Both the position numbers and the translations under genes were made by a program. A stretch of DNA of 64,000 nucleotides from Quisquiliibacterium transsilvanicum (lineage in GTDB: Bacteria > Pseudomonadota > Gammaproteobacteria > Burkholderiales > Burkholderiaceae_E). The notes below the pieces were generated by a model. The model did not search any database. It saw only the letters and a program-made list of their open reading frames with translations, and had not been told where the DNA came from. Within the stretch, counting starts at the first letter, position 1; every line of letters starts with the position of its first letter. The stretch lies in assembly GCF_014202215.1 (NCBI RefSeq), contig NZ_JACHGB010000005.1, positions 310,001 through 374,000 of the forward strand, read 5' to 3'. Positions 8,227 to 17,900 of the stretch are shown piece by piece.

Positions 8227-9239
8227 GGGGTCGTGGCGGGATACAGGTGGCAGGCCACGGAGCGGCCGCCACCGAGGTCGGTGAGCACCGGCTCCACGCT
8301 GCGGCAGATGTCCATCGCCTGAGTGCAGCGCGGATTGAATCGGCAGCCGGCCGGCGGATTGAGCGGACTGGGCACCTCGCCCTGCAGCGTGATCCGCTCG
8401 CGCCGGGCTTCGACCACAGGATCGGCGACCGGCACTGCGGCCATCAGCGCCCGCGTGTACGGATGCAGCGGCTCGCGGTAGATCTCGTCGCGCGGCGCGA
8501 TCTCGGCGATCCGTCCCAGGTACATCACTGCGATGCGGTCGCTGACGTGCCGCACCACGGCCAGGTCGTGTGCGACGAACAGGTAGGACAGCCCGAGGCG
8601 CTCCTGCAGCTCGACGAAGACGTTGACCACCTGCGCCTGGATCGAGACGTCGAGCGCGGATACCGGCTCGTCGCAGACGATCAGCGAAGGCTCGAGCGCG
8701 AGCGCGCGGGCGATGCCGATGCGCTGGCGCTGGCCGCCGGAGAACTCGTGCGGATAGCGTTCTGCCATGTCAGGCAGCAGGCCGACTGTGCGCAGCAGTT
8801 CCGCAACCTGATCCCGGTAGGCAGCGCGATCCTTGTCGAGGCCATGGACTTCGAGCGGTTCGCCGACGATGTCGCGCACCCGCATCCTCGGATTCAGCGA
8901 GCCGTAGGGATCCTGATAGACCATCTGCATCCGCCGTCGCAGCGGACGCATCTGCTCCTTGCTGAAGTGCGTGATGTCGGTGCCCTCGAACTCGATGCGG
9001 CCCGCGGTGGGCTCCAGCATCCGCAGCACGGCCAGGCCGGTGGTCGACTTGCCGCAGCCGCTCTCGCCGACCAGGCCGAGCGTCTCGCCGCGCTTGAGCG
9101 TGAAGGACACGCCGTCGACCGCGCGCACGCTGGCCACCTGCTTCTTGAAGAGGACGCCGCTGGTCACCGGGAAGTGCACCTTGAGGTCGTCGACCCGCAG
9201 CAGGTCGTCGGAGGCGGCGGCTTGTGAGGTGGTGGTCAT
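8223..9239 (-). CDS. oligopeptide/dipeptide-type ABC transporter ATP-binding protein (OppF/DppF-like)
   Basis: 338-residue ATPase of the Opp/Dpp/nickel importer class. It carries Walker [10 protein letters not shown], the Q-loop [12 protein letters not shown] (the form typical of OppF/DppF), the signature [16 protein letters not shown], Walker [13 protein letters not shown] and the switch His in FVAHDL. The C-terminus has the OppD/F extension with Cys residues ([14 protein letters not shown]). The ATG at MTTTSQ is chosen; the longer frame overlaps the preceding ATPase. It lies 13 bp after that gene and overlaps the TetR gene by 4 bp. It works on the cytosolic side with the two permeases at 12016-13868. 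Confidence 0.92.
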   Translation of the reverse strand: MTTTSQAAASDDLLRVDDLKVHFPVTSGVLFKKQVASVRAVDGVSFTLKRGETLGLVGESGCGKSTTGLAVLRMLEPTAGRIEFEGTDITHFSKEQMRPLRRRMQMVYQDPYGSLNPRMRVRDIVGEPLEVHGLDKDRAAYRDQVAELLRTVGLLPDMAERYPHEFSGGQRQRIGIARALALEPSLIVCDEPVSALDVSIQAQVVNVFVELQERLGLSYLFVAHDLAVVRHVSDRIAVMYLGRIAEIAPRDEIYREPLHPYTRALMAAVPVADPVVEARRERITLQGEVPSPLNPPAGCRFNPRCTQAMDICRSVEPVLTDLGGGRSVACHLYPATTP

Positions 9240-9252
9240 CGGGTTGGCGGCT

Positions 9253-10224
9253 TCAGAGATCGAACAGGCAGGCGACCCGATGGCGCGCGCCGATGTCGCG
9301 CAACTCGGGCCGTTCGCTGGCGCAGCGCTCGGTGGCATGGCGGCAGCGCGGCGCAAACGCGCAGCCGGGCGGCAGGGCCGCGAGGTCGGGCGGCTGGCCC
9401 TCGATCGGCACCAGGCGCTGGTTGGTGTCGCCGTCCACCTTGGGCACCGAGGCCATCAGCCCGCGTGTGTATGGATGGCGCGGCCGCGCGTAGAGCTCGG
9501 TGGCCGGAGCGGATTCCACCACTCGGCCGCCGTACATCACGACGACCCGGTCGGCATAGCGCGCGACCACGCCGAGGTCGTGCGTGATCAGGATCAGCGC
9601 CGAACGGGTGCCGCCGGCCAGCTCCTTGAGCAGGTCGAGGATCTGGGCCTGGACGGTGACGTCCAGCGCGGTGGTCGGCTCGTCGGCGATGATCAGCTGC
9701 GGGTTGCAGGCCAGCGCCATGGCGATCATCGCCCGCTGCCGCATCCCGCCCGAGAACTGGTGCGGGTAGGCCGACACCCGCGATTCAGCATCCGGGATGT
9801 GCACCTTGGCGAGCAGGTCGCGTGCCATGCCGATCGCCTTGCCCCAGGGCGTGCCCCGGTGCAGGTTGATCGGCTCGGCGACCTGCCTGCCGATGGTGAT
9901 TGCCGGGTTCAGCGAGGACATCGGCTCCTGGAAGATCATCGCGATCCGGTCGCCCCGCACCGCACGGATGCCGGCGTCGGACAGCTTCAGCAGATCCTGC
10001 CCGTCGAACATGATCTCGCCGCTCTCGATCCGGCCCGGCGGCGTCGGGATGAGCCGCAGGATCGACATCGCGGTGACGCTCTTGCCGGAGCCGGACTCGC
10101 CGACGATCGCGAGCGTCTCGCCGGCCTCCACGTCGAAGGACACACGATCCACGGCCGTGACCGTCCCGCGTTCCGTTCGGAAGCGGGTGGTCAGGTCGCG
10201 GACGCTGAGCAGGGGATCGGACAT
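9253..10224 (-). CDS. oligopeptide/dipeptide-type ABC transporter ATP-binding protein (OppD/DppD-like)
   Basis: 323-residue partner ATPase. Walker A is GESGSGKSV, the Q-loop [12 protein letters not shown] is the OppD/DppD form, the signature [16 protein letters not shown], Walker [13 protein letters not shown] and the switch His [11 protein letters not shown] Cys-containing C-terminal extension ([14 protein letters not shown]) is present, as in this subfamily. The ATG at MSDPLLSV gives the usual start; a longer frame is a shadow of the neighbour. The gene lies 17 bp after the binding-protein gene, so it belongs to the same operon (permease B, permease C, binding protein, D, F, TetR). Confidence 0.92.
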   Translation of the reverse strand: MSDPLLSVRDLTTRFRTERGTVTAVDRVSFDVEAGETLAIVGESGSGKSVTAMSILRLIPTPPGRIESGEIMFDGQDLLKLSDAGIRAVRGDRIAMIFQEPMSSLNPAITIGRQVAEPINLHRGTPWGKAIGMARDLLAKVHIPDAESRVSAYPHQFSGGMRQRAMIAMALACNPQLIIADEPTTALDVTVQAQILDLLKELAGGTRSALILITHDLGVVARYADRVVVMYGGRVVESAPATELYARPRHPYTRGLMASVPKVDGDTNQRLVPIEGQPPDLAALPPGCAFAPRCRHATERCASERPELRDIGARHRVACLFDL

Positions 10225-10241
10225 CGCGCGCCGGCCGTCGC

Positions 10242-11951
10242 TCAGAAGCCCATCTTCTTCTTCATCGCCTGGTCGATCCACATCCTCGCGTGGATCGGAC
10301 CCGGGCGCTCGGCGCCGGCGCGCAGCTCTCCGCCGTAGTTCTGAACCCAGGGCCACCACGCGGTGCTCACGTAGGGAGTGGGCAGCCAGATGTAGGGCGC
10401 CTTCTCGACGATGTCGCGGGTCATCAGCTTGATCAGCAGCTGGCGCTTGCTCTCGTCACGCTCGAGGTAGGCGGCGTGCATCCGCTTGTCGAACTCCGGG
10501 TCGGCCCACATCGACGGATTCCAGGTCTGCTTGCTGACGAAGCTCTTGCGCACCGAGGTGGTCGGGTTGGTGTGGCCGTTGCGCATCATGTAGCCGGCAG
10601 CATGCGTCTTGGTGGTCATCGCCGACAGGAAGGCGCCGTACTCCATGGTCTGGATCTCCATCTTCACGCCGACCCGCTCGAGGTAGGCCGCCACCAGCGG
10701 CAGCAGGTCCATGTGGTCGGGAGAGTTGGCATTGACTTGGACCTTGAAGCTGAAGCCCTTCGGAAAGCCGGCCTCGGCAAGCAGCTGCTTGGCCTTCTCC
10801 GGGTTGTACTCGAAGAGCTCCTGCGCGGCCTTGGGCATCTTGTCGAGCGGCTCGAAGTAGCCCTTGTAGTCCGGGTGCATCGGGTACGCGAACAGTTCGG
10901 CGTTGCCGTTGTAGTAGGCCTTGACGATCTCCTGCTTGTTGACCGCCATGTTCAGCGCGCGGCGCACGCGGATGTCGTCGAAGGGCTTGGTGTCGACCCG
11001 CAGCGCGATGAAGGTGCCGCCGTTGTCCAGGCTGCGAACCCACTTGAGCGCAGGCGCGTTCTTCTTCAGTTCCTCGACCGCGCTCCAGCGGATTCCCTCG
11101 AGCACGTCGAGCTTGCCGGTGCGCAGCGCGGTCAGGTAGGTGGCCTCGTCCTTGATCGTGCGGTAGACGATCTTGTCGACGAAGGGAAGCTTGTGCTCCT
11201 GGCCGCCGATCTTCTCCTTGTCCCAGTAGATCGGGTTCTTGGTCAGCGTCACCGCGTTGCCCTGCACGTAGTCGGTGAGCATGAAGGGGCCGGTGCCGTT
11301 GGCGTTCTTCCAGTCCTTCGCGCCGGCCGCCACCACCTCGCGCGGCACGATGCCGGAGAAGTAGCCCCAGCCGAAGCGGTAGTCCCATTCGGCGTTGAAC
11401 TCCTTCATCCTGAACACCACGGTGTGGCTGTCGGGGGCTTCCACCTTCTCGATGTGGTCGAAGTAGGTGGGCACCTTCTTCGGGCTCTTGTCCAGGCGCT
11501 CGAAGGTGTCGACGACGTCCTGGGCGACCAGCTCGCGCGACTTCATCACGCCCGGCTTGTCGGGGAACATCACGCCCTTGCGCAGCTTCACCTCGACGCG
11601 CAGCGGGTTCTCCTTCATCTCCCAGCTCTGCGCCAGCTCGCCGCGGATGGCGTCCGAGGGCAGCCAGGCGTCGGCACGGAAGGCGTGCGGGCCGCCGTTG
11701 CGCTGGGCCTTGGAGAGGTCGGCTGCGAACAGCTGCTCATAGAAAGTGCCGGTGTCCTGCTGGAACTTCCAGGCCCAGTCGGTGGGATCCCAGGTGAGCG
11801 GCGCGAGCGTCAGATAGACCATGCCGATGTTCAGCGTGCCGCCGTACTGCGGCTTGGCCGGCTGCGCTGCCGCCGGGGCGGACCCGGCCGCAAGCGCGGC
11901 GCCGACTGCGAGGGCGGAAAGTCCGCGCTTGAACCTGCTCGTCGTCTTCAT
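10242..11951 (-). CDS. ABC transporter extracellular solute-binding protein, family 5
   Basis: 569-residue periplasmic binding protein of the peptide/nickel/opine class. The N-terminus has two basic residues in FKRGLSALAVGAALAAG and ends SAPAAAQ, a clear Sec signal peptide. The mature protein starts near KPQYGGTLNIG, the family's normal opening. The segments GTGPFMLTDY and RRALNMAVNKQEIV are typical of SBP family 5. An AAGGAGGAGACACATG context supports the ATG at 11951 over the longer frame. Its position between the permease and ATPase genes assigns it to this importer. The ligand cannot be read from sequence; the family binds peptides, opines, glycosides and other small molecules. Confidence 0.92.
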   Translation of the reverse strand: MKTTSRFKRGLSALAVGAALAAGSAPAAAQPAKPQYGGTLNIGMVYLTLAPLTWDPTDWAWKFQQDTGTFYEQLFAADLSKAQRNGGPHAFRADAWLPSDAIRGELAQSWEMKENPLRVEVKLRKGVMFPDKPGVMKSRELVAQDVVDTFERLDKSPKKVPTYFDHIEKVEAPDSHTVVFRMKEFNAEWDYRFGWGYFSGIVPREVVAAGAKDWKNANGTGPFMLTDYVQGNAVTLTKNPIYWDKEKIGGQEHKLPFVDKIVYRTIKDEATYLTALRTGKLDVLEGIRWSAVEELKKNAPALKWVRSLDNGGTFIALRVDTKPFDDIRVRRALNMAVNKQEIVKAYYNGNAELFAYPMHPDYKGYFEPLDKMPKAAQELFEYNPEKAKQLLAEAGFPKGFSFKVQVNANSPDHMDLLPLVAAYLERVGVKMEIQTMEYGAFLSAMTTKTHAAGYMMRNGHTNPTTSVRKSFVSKQTWNPSMWADPEFDKRMHAAYLERDESKRQLLIKLMTRDIVEKAPYIWLPTPYVSTAWWPWVQNYGGELRAGAERPGPIHARMWIDQAMKKKMGF

Positions 11952-12015
11952 GTGTCTCCTCCTTGCGGCCGGACGGGAGCCGGCTCGTGTTGCCAACAGC
12001 AGTGGTGTGCGGCGT

Positions 12016-12915
12016 TCAGCGCGAACCGCGCATCCGCGGATCCAGGAGATCGCGCAGCGCGTCGCCGAACATGTTGGTTGCGTAGACGACCACGGTCAGG
12101 CACAGCCCTGGGGCAAGCGCGAGCCATGGGCCCTGGAACATGTAGGTGCGGCCGCTGCCGGACAGCATTCCGCCCCAGGTGGGCGCGGGCGGCGGAACGC
12201 CCAGGCCCAGGAAGGACAGTCCGGATTCGGCGAGGATCACCGCGCCCACCCGGGTGGTGAACAGCACGATGATCGGCGGGATGACGTTGGGCAGGATGTG
12301 CTTCCACAGGATGCGGCCGGTGGACGCGCCGATCGACTGCGCCGCGTGCACGTACATGTTCTCGCGCACCGACACCACTGCGCTGCGGATGATCCGCGAA
12401 CCGGCGATGCCCAGCAGCAGGCCGAGGGTGCCGATGATCTGCGGCATTCCCGGCCCGATCACGGACACCACGACGATCAGGATCACCAGGTCCGGGAAGC
12501 TCATCCAGCCGTCGACGAAGCGCTGGGTGACCATGTCGAAGCGTCCGCCCAGGAAGCCGGTGAAGATGCCGATCACCACCGAGATGATGGTGGCCAGCGC
12601 CGCGGCGGACAGCCCGATGATCACCGACAGCTGCGCGCCATACAGGCAGCGCGACAGCACGTCGCGGCCGAGGTGGTCGGTGCCGAAGGGATAGTCCCAG
12701 GACGGCGGCTTCATCCGGTTCAGCGGGTTGATCTCGTTGTAGCCGTAGGGCGCGATGAAGTCGGCGAACACGCCGCAGAACAGGAAAAGCAGGAAGACGG
12801 CGCCGGCGACCGCGCCCATGGGCTTGTCGCGCAGCAGCCGGCGGATCAGGCCTGCGGGGCGCGCCGGTGCGGCGGCGAGCGGCGGCGCGGCGGCGATGAC
12901 GGGGTTGGCGCTCAT
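12016..12915 (-). CDS. ABC transporter permease (OppC/DppC-like)
   Basis: 299-residue inner-membrane permease. It has the OppC N-terminal topology: a short cytosolic Ala/Pro-rich segment, one membrane helix (GAVAGAVFLLFLFCGVFADF), the periplasmic segment ending PFGTDHLGRDVLSR, then the five-helix core. The ATPase-coupling loop reads AAQSIGASTGRILWKHILPN and the LSFLGLG block follows. The start overlaps the preceding permease stop by one base (TGATG), so the two are co-translated. With the gene at 12915-13868 it forms the transmembrane pore of the downstream importer. Confidence 0.93.
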   Translation of the reverse strand: MSANPVIAAAPPLAAAPARPAGLIRRLLRDKPMGAVAGAVFLLFLFCGVFADFIAPYGYNEINPLNRMKPPSWDYPFGTDHLGRDVLSRCLYGAQLSVIIGLSAAALATIISVVIGIFTGFLGGRFDMVTQRFVDGWMSFPDLVILIVVVSVIGPGMPQIIGTLGLLLGIAGSRIIRSAVVSVRENMYVHAAQSIGASTGRILWKHILPNVIPPIIVLFTTRVGAVILAESGLSFLGLGVPPPAPTWGGMLSGSGRTYMFQGPWLALAPGLCLTVVVYATNMFGDALRDLLDPRMRGSR

Positions 12916-13868
12916 CAGCGATGCCTCACGCGGGGGTCGAGCAGGCCGTAGCTGAGATCCACGACCAGGTTGATCAGCATCACCGCCACTCCCACCACCA
13001 GGAACACGCCTGCGATGACCGGGTAGTCGCGCTGGGTGACGGCCTCGAGCAGCAGCAGCCCCATCCCGGGAATGACGAAGATCTGCTCGATGATGACCGC
13101 GCCGCCGATCAGCAGCGGCGCCTGCAGGCCGATCAGCGTGACCACCGGGATCAGCGCGTTGCGCAGCGCGTGCCGCGTCACCACCAGCGGCTCGTTCAGT
13201 CCCTTGGCCCAGGCGGTGCGGATGTAGTCCTGGCGCAGCACCTCGAGCATCATCGTGCGCGTCATCCGCATGGTGACCGCGGCGAGCGCCGCGCCCAGCA
13301 CCGCTGCCGGCACCATCATCTGCTTGATGTTCTGCACCGGATCGTCGAAGAACTTCACGTGGGCAACCTCAGGCGACCAGCCCCACCAGATCGACGGGAA
13401 GACCATCACCATGGTGCCCAGCCAGAAGCTGGGCACCGCCAGCAGCAGGATGGCGAAGGACCTGGCGAAGAAGTCGCCCGCGCTGTCCTGGCGGATCGCC
13501 GAATAGATGCCGATGGGCAGCGCCAGCGCAAGTGCCACCAGCAGCGCGAGCAGGCCGAGCTCGAAGGTGACCGGCAGCCGCGCCAGCAGCATCTCGGTCA
13601 CCGGGGTGCCCTGCCAGAGGGAAGCGCCGAGGTCACCGCGCAGCATCGAAGAGACCCAGATCAGGTACTGCTCGAGCATCGGCCGATCGAGCCCGAGCGC
13701 GGCGGTGAGCTGGTCGCGGCTGAGCTTGTCGGCGCTGATGTCGTTCTGGCTGAGCATCATGTCGATGACATCGCCGGGGATCATCCGCACCGTGATGAAC
13801 ACGATGAGGCTCGCGATGAACAGCGTGGGCAGCAGCGCGAGCAGCCTGCGCAGCGTGTAGGCGCGCAT
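12915..13868 (-). CDS. ABC transporter permease (OppB/DppB-like)
   Basis: 317-residue inner-membrane permease, first gene of the downstream importer operon. The N-terminus MRAYTLRRLLALLPTLFIAS and the periplasmic segment GLDRPMLEQYLIWVSSMLRG are typical of OppB/DppB. The EAA-like coupling loop reads RTAWAKGLNEPLVVTRHALR. Six membrane helices are predicted by eye. It precedes permease C with a one-base overlap. The 309-bp region upstream (13869-14177) contains the repeated GCATACCGGGTTTTCCGG elements and must hold the operon promoter. Confidence 0.93.
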   Translation of the reverse strand: MRAYTLRRLLALLPTLFIASLIVFITVRMIPGDVIDMMLSQNDISADKLSRDQLTAALGLDRPMLEQYLIWVSSMLRGDLGASLWQGTPVTEMLLARLPVTFELGLLALLVALALALPIGIYSAIRQDSAGDFFARSFAILLLAVPSFWLGTMVMVFPSIWWGWSPEVAHVKFFDDPVQNIKQMMVPAAVLGAALAAVTMRMTRTMMLEVLRQDYIRTAWAKGLNEPLVVTRHALRNALIPVVTLIGLQAPLLIGGAVIIEQIFVIPGMGLLLLEAVTQRDYPVIAGVFLVVGVAVMLINLVVDLSYGLLDPRVRHR

Positions 13869-13945
13869 CAGCGGAACGCCCTGCGCGATGCGGCGCCGGC
13901 GCGCGGGCCGGGCCGGACAGAATCAGGGCACTGCCCGTGGAGCGG

Positions 13946-13963
13946 GCATACCGGGTTTTCCGG
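13946..13963. repeat. 18-bp direct repeat, copy 1, upstream of the downstream ABC importer
   Basis: GCATACCGGGTTTTCCGG occurs here and again, identically, at 14160-14177, so the two copies bracket most of the 309-bp gap between the importer operon and the carbonic anhydrase gene. A degenerate relative, ATACCGGAGGGTTTCC, lies at 14077-14092 inside the inverted pair GATAC/GTATC. Each copy contains the 5-bp arms CCGG/CCGG around GTTTT. No gene is seen in 13869-14177. The elements may be regulator operators for the importer (for example for the double TetR), but no binding evidence can be read. Confidence 0.6.
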
Positions 13964-14159
13964 AAGTGCGCGAAATCGAAGCATTGTCTCCCCCGGTCCC
14001 GGTCGCTCCGCGTGTGCGTATCGCCAGGACATCATGGATGTGCGGGGTCAATCTAGCATGCGCTCTCCGACGAGCGATACCGGAGGGTTTCCAGTATCCG
14101 GTGCCGCAGCGCAGCAAGCGGCGCGTCTGCGGGAGCCCCGGCCGGCGGCCTGACCGGCT

Positions 14160-14177
14160 GCATACCGGGTTTTCCGG
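14160..14177. repeat. 18-bp direct repeat, copy 2, abutting the can stop codon
   Basis: Second exact copy of GCATACCGGGTTTTCCGG. Here it also forms part of a longer inverted repeat: TGACCGG at 14151-14157 pairs with CCGGTCA at 14174-14180, and the right arm covers the can stop codon. For can transcripts (minus strand) this could be a 3' hairpin, but no T-tract follows, so a canonical intrinsic terminator is not supported. Confidence 0.55.
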
Positions 14178-14822
14178 TCAGCCCAGGGCGTTGAGCGCCG
14201 CCTCATAGGTTTCCACCGCCTGCTTCGGATCGCTGGCGGTCACGCCCAGGTCGCGCAGCAGCCCGTCCTTGAGCGCGTAGATCCAGCCGTGCACCGTCAC
14301 GTCCTGCCCGCGTTCCCAGGCGTCGCGAACGATGGTGGTCCGGCTGACGTTGCGCACCTGCTCGATGACGTTGAGCTCGCAGAGCCGGTCCACCTGATGA
14401 TGCTCGTGGTACAGCGGCCGGATCCGCTGCGGGTGGCGCTCATGCACGTCCTGCACGTGCCGGATCCAGTTGTCGGAGAGCCCGACCCGGTCCTGCCGCA
14501 GTGCAGCGCGCACGCCGCCGCAGCCGTAGTGGCCGACCACCATGATGTGCTCGACCTTGAGCACGTCGATGGCGAACTGCATCACCGACAGGCAGTTCAG
14601 GTCGGTGTGCACGACCACGTTGGCCACGTTGCGGTGGACGAAGACCGCGCCCGGCGGCAGGCCGATGATCTCGTTGGCCGGAACGCGGCTGTCGGAGCAG
14701 CCGATCCAGAGGTACTTGGGCGACTGCTGCCGGGAGAGGTTCTCGAAGAATTCGGGATCCTGGGCCAGGATGCGCTCCGCCCAGGCCCGGTTGTTTTCGA
14801 ACAGCTGCTTCAGCGATCTCAT
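14178..14822 (-). CDS. can: beta-class carbonic anhydrase
   Basis: 214 residues, normal for Can. It interconverts CO2 and bicarbonate using a zinc ion in the cytosol. The zinc ligands Cys42, His98 and Cys101 are present (IGCSDSRVPAN; GHYGCGGV), together with the Asp44-Arg46 dyad and the VHRNVANVV block. The ATG at 14822 follows a GC-rich leader lacking a strong Shine-Dalgarno. It is placed 91 bp downstream of a biotin-dependent carboxylase, which consumes bicarbonate, so local supply of substrate is a reasonable but unproven link. An extended -10 at 14894-14902 suggests an additional promoter of its own. Confidence 0.95.
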   Translation of the reverse strand: MRSLKQLFENNRAWAERILAQDPEFFENLSRQQSPKYLWIGCSDSRVPANEIIGLPPGAVFVHRNVANVVVHTDLNCLSVMQFAIDVLKVEHIMVVGHYGCGGVRAALRQDRVGLSDNWIRHVQDVHERHPQRIRPLYHEHHQVDRLCELNVIEQVRNVSRTTIVRDAWERGQDVTVHGWIYALKDGLLRDLGVTASDPKQAVETYEAALNALG

Positions 14823-14893
14823 GGTGCGCCGGCGCGGCCCTCCGCCGCGGTGGCGTCTGGAGGGCGGATGCGCTGATGGTGGGGATGGCCAGG

Positions 14894-14902
14894 ATTATCG
14901 CA
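14894..14902 (-). promoter_or_regulatory. extended -10 element for can
   Basis: On the minus strand the sequence reads TGCGATAAT, a TGn-extended -10 element, about 70 bp upstream of the can start and just after the carboxylase stop. No good -35 hexamer is found 15-19 bp further upstream. This would allow can to be expressed apart from the long importer-carboxylase transcript. Confidence 0.4.
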
Positions 14903-14913
14903 GCGCGGAGCCC

Positions 14914-17900
14914 TCACCAGGCATCGATGCAGGGACGTTTGCGGCCCTCGCGCGGCGCCGGGCGCGGCACCGAGCGCAGCCCGGCCATCACCCAGCGCCG
15001 GGTCTCGGCGGGGTCGATGACCTCGTCGATCTCGAGCACCGAGGCGATCGACAGCGCCTTCCCCTCCTCGTACTTCTTCGCGACCATCGCCTCGTACCAG
15101 GCCTGGCGCTCGGCGGGATCGGCGATCGCTTCCATTTCCTTCCGGTAGCCCAGCCGCACGAAGCCCTCGAGCCCCATGCCGCCGAATTCCCCGGTGGGCC
15201 ACGCGATCGTGAACACCGAGTCGTGGAAGCCGCCGGCGGCCATCGCCTGCGCACCCAGGCCGTAGCCCTTGCGCAGCACCACGGTGAACCAGGGCACGGT
15301 GAGGCTTGCGCCATTGACGAACATCCGCGACACGTGGCGCACCACGCCGCTCTTCTCGGCTTCGGGCCCCACCATGAAGCCCGGGGTATCGCACAGCGAA
15401 AGGATCGGCAGATCGAAGGCGTCGCACAGCTGCATGAAACGCGCCGCCTTGTCGCCCGCCTCGGCGTCGATCGCGCCGCCCAGGTGGTGCGGGTTGTTGG
15501 CGATCAGCCCCATCGGCCGGCCCTCGATCCGGATGAAGGCCGTGACGATGCCGATGCCGAACTCGCGGCGCAGCTCCAGCACCGAGCCGCTGTCCGCGAG
15601 GAGGTCGATCACCGCGCGCACGTCGTAGACGCGCAGCCGGTTCTCCGGGATCGCGTGGCGCAGCATCCGCTGGTCAGGACAGCTCCAGTCGCTGCGGGTC
15701 CCCTGGAAGTAGGACAGGTACTTGCGGGCGGCATCGGTGGCTTCGACCTCGTCCTCCACCAGCACGTCGATGACGCCGTTGGGCGACTGGAAGCGCGTCG
15801 GGCCGACCTCCTCCGGACGGTAGACGCCCAGTCCGCCGCCCTCGATCATCGCCGGTCCGCCCATGCCGATCGACGCGTTGCGGGTGGCGATGATGACGTC
15901 GCAGCAGCCCAGCAGCGCGGCGTTGCCGGCGAAGCAGTAACCGGACACGACGCCCACCAGCGGCACCAGGCCAGACAGGCGCGCGAAGCCGGAGAAGGTG
16001 TGGTTGTCCAGGCCGGTGAGGCCCAGCCGCTCGGTGTCGCCCGGACGGCCGCCGCCGCCCTCTGCGTACAGCACCACCGGCATCCGCCATTTCTCGGCGA
16101 GCCTGAACATCCGGTCCTGCTTCTTGTGGTTCATCTGGCCCTGGGTGCCGGCCAGCACCGAGTAGTCGTAGATGACGCCCATGCAGCGCGCGCGCTCCTC
16201 GCCGAAGTGCTCGGCGTTGACCGTGCCGGTGCCCGCGATCACTCCGTCGGCCGGCGTGTTCTCGATCAGGTCCTCGATGCTGCGGCGCTTGCGCTGCGCG
16301 GCGATCGCCAGCGCTCCGTACTCGGCGAAGCTGTCCTCGTCGAAGAGCTGGTCGAGGTTCTCGCGCGCGCTGCGCTGGCCGGTGGCGCGGCGCCTGGCGA
16401 CCGCCTTGGGCCGGCGCTCGTCGCGGGTCAGCGCGTGGCGCTCGATCGATTCGGCGAGGTCGGCGCGGACGTGGTCCGGGTCGGCGGCCGCAGCCTGCAC
16501 CGCCTCGCCGGCGTGCACCTCGGCCGGCTCGATGAAGGCGATCGCCTCGCCCGGCATCAGCGTGATGCCCGGCTCGGTGGCCAGCACCCGGACCATGCCG
16601 GCGACTTCGGCGCAGACCACGTGCTCCATCTTCATGGCCTCGAGCACCGCGATCTGCTCGCCAGCTCGCACCGTGCGCCCGGGTTCGATGTCGATGCTGA
16701 CCACGGTGCCCTGCAGCGGCGCGGTCACCGCCACCGTTCCCACCGGCGCATGCAGCGCGCGTGCCGCGGGGCTGGCAGCGGACTGGGCAGCGTCGTGCCG
16801 CGCCGGATCGTCCGGGGACTCGGCATACAGCCGCTGGCCCCGCGCGGCGGAGGCGACCAGCTGCGCCGCGTGCTCGTCGATGAAGCGCGTGTTGGCGCCG
16901 TTGGCGGCGACCACCGGATGCGCGAGCAGCGCCTCCAGGAAGCCGATGTTGGTGGCGACCCCGTCGATGCGGAATTCGCGCAGCGCGCGCCGCGCCTTGG
17001 CGACCGCGTCCTCGAACCGCGGCGACGGCGAATGCGCGATCACCTTGGCCAGCAGCGAGTCGAAGGACGAGCTCACCCGATAGCCGGGATAGCCGAAGCT
17101 GTCGACGCGGATGCCCGGGCCGGACGGCGGCTGGAAGGCCTGCAGGGTGCCGGCCGACGGATGCGTGGCGCCGGTCTCGTCCATCGTCTCCATGTTCACG
17201 CGCAGCTGGATCGCGTGGCCGCGCGGGCGCGGCAGCGTCGCCTGGTCCAGGCCCAGCGAGGCAAGCGTGGCGCCGGCGGCAATCCGGATCTGCGCCTGCA
17301 CCAGGTCCACGCCAAAGACCTGCTCGGTGACCGTGTGCTCCACTTGCAGCCGGGGATTGGCTTCGATGAACGCGAAGGCCTCCGGCGACGCGGGGTCGGC
17401 GCTGGCGTCGACCAGGAACTCGAAGGTGCCCAGGTTGTCGTAGCGGGCGGCCCATGCGAGCGCCAGCGCGGCGCTGGTGATGCGCTCGCGCAGCGCCGGG
17501 CCCAGCGTGGGGCTGGGCGCAATCTCGATGAGCTTCTGGTGCCGGCGCTGGATGGTGCACTCGCGCTCCCAGAGGTGCATCGCGCCGCCGTGCGCATCGC
17601 CGACGATCTGGATCTCGATGTGGCGCGCGTCGAGCACCAGGCGCTCGACGTAGACCTCGCCGCTGCCGAACGCGGCGAGCGCCTCGGAGCGGCAGCGCGC
17701 GTAGGCCTCGTCCAGATCGGCCGCGCTGCGCACAGCGCGCATGCCGCGCCCGCCGCCGCCGGCCACTGCCTTGATCATCATCGCGCCGCCCTCGCCCAGC
17801 CCGGCAAGGAAGGCGCGCGCCTCCTCGAGGCCCACCGGACCGCCGCTTCCAGCGATCAGCGGCACGCCGCACTCGTTCGCGAGCTGCTTCGCGCGCACCT

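Noticed and set aside
10290-12260. 656-codon plus-strand open frame
   Set aside because: Antisense to the binding-protein gene, with no recognisable segment.
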